Positions 5,779 to 5,955 of a stretch of DNA of 5,955 bases are shown here, one piece after another. The notes below the pieces were generated by a model that was not told the origin of the DNA, searched no databases, and worked only from the letters and a program-made list of their open reading frames with translations. The number at the start of each line of letters is the position of its first letter. Position 1 is the stretch's first letter. The stretch is from Gemmatimonadota bacterium (GTDB lineage Bacteria > Latescibacterota > UBA2968 > UBA8231). Made by a program: the position numbers and the translations under genes. The stretch lies in the NCBI GenBank assembly GCA_026706505.1, contig JAPOYQ010000196.1, positions 1,539 to 7,493 of the forward strand, in the 5' to 3' direction.

Positions 5779-5955
5779 GTCTACTCACCTGATGAGATCG
5801 CGATAGACCTGTCTAACGGGTCTGCCATTTCAGTTACCGTCCCTCGCCGACACGGGCACCACTCCGGTGGCATCAAACTTCGCGCCAAAAACGTAGCAGT
5901 GACCAAGGAACCCCTGGAGAACGACTACCTCCATGCCTACACCCCCAGGGTATTG
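5779..5955 (+). pseudogene. Decayed C-terminal fragment of a second DNA methyltransferase (runs off window)
   Basis: This stretch aligns without gaps to codons 244-296 of the intact methyltransferase (4290-4448 against 5779-5937). By hand count about 109 of 159 bases and 29 of 53 residues are identical, including IAID, VTV, RRHG, SGGI, AV.KE and DY. The AdoMet-binding motif I, DPFAGSGT in the intact gene, is here DLSNGSAI, so the binding loop is destroyed. The frame is open only from 5731, after a TGA at 5728-5730, and no start, motif IV or target-recognition domain precedes it. It continues to the window edge. It is therefore the remnant of a related methyltransferase or of a duplicated copy. 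Many of the changes are at third positions, which suggests it diverged as a functional gene before decay. Confidence 0.75.

Noticed and set aside
1..5955. tRNA, rRNA, CRISPR arrays and insertion sequences
   Set aside because: No cloverleaf, no regular repeat-spacer pattern and no transposase or terminal inverted repeats were seen on either strand.

Overview
The window is a bacterial accessory (defence-island type) segment. All genes lie on the + strand, with a moderately high G+C content, GTG or ATG starts, weak Shine-Dalgarno signals and one start that looks leaderless. Together these fit an actinobacterium or a similar lineage. No marker gene fixes the taxonomy, so this is inference.

Layout. 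(1) Positions 7-3420 encode a very large (1137 aa) P-loop NTPase of the STAND type. It has a small helical N-terminal region, a clear Walker A, a winged-helix-like segment after the NTPase, and about 760 residues of mostly helical C-terminal region without a recognised enzymatic domain. Its GTG start may overlap the TGA of an upstream gene that lies outside the window. (2) Positions 3421-3560 are a 140-base intergenic stretch rich in dyad symmetry: a nested stem-loop, then a 17-base near-perfect palindrome. A TANNNT -10-like hexamer lies exactly where a leaderless transcript of the next gene would need it. (3) Positions 3561-4478 encode a beta-class amino DNA methyltransferase (SPPY motif, probably N4-cytosine). 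(4) Positions 4438-5568 overlap it and encode a protein with a PD-(D/E)XK nuclease core, almost certainly the cognate restriction endonuclease. It carries an internal XRE-like helix-turn-helix segment. (5) Positions 5569-5955 contain no intact gene. They hold a weak stem-loop at the endonuclease stop, a short open frame of unknown meaning and, from about 5779 to the window edge, a decayed second copy of the C-terminal part of a methyltransferase related to the intact one.

How they work together. The methyltransferase and endonuclease form a type II-like restriction-modification pair whose overlapping genes imply translational coupling. The STAND NTPase just upstream is likely a second, separately transcribed defence gene, or a partner of an upstream gene that cannot be seen. 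STAND proteins are commonly phage sensors and scaffolds, but no function of this one is shown by the sequence. The methyltransferase remnant after the endonuclease means that the endonuclease gene sits between two versions of the same methyltransferase 3' end. This suggests an earlier duplication, replacement or recombination event. The most unusual points are the STAND/R-M adjacency, the HTH-bearing endonuclease together with a palindrome upstream of its operon, and the methyltransferase remnant.
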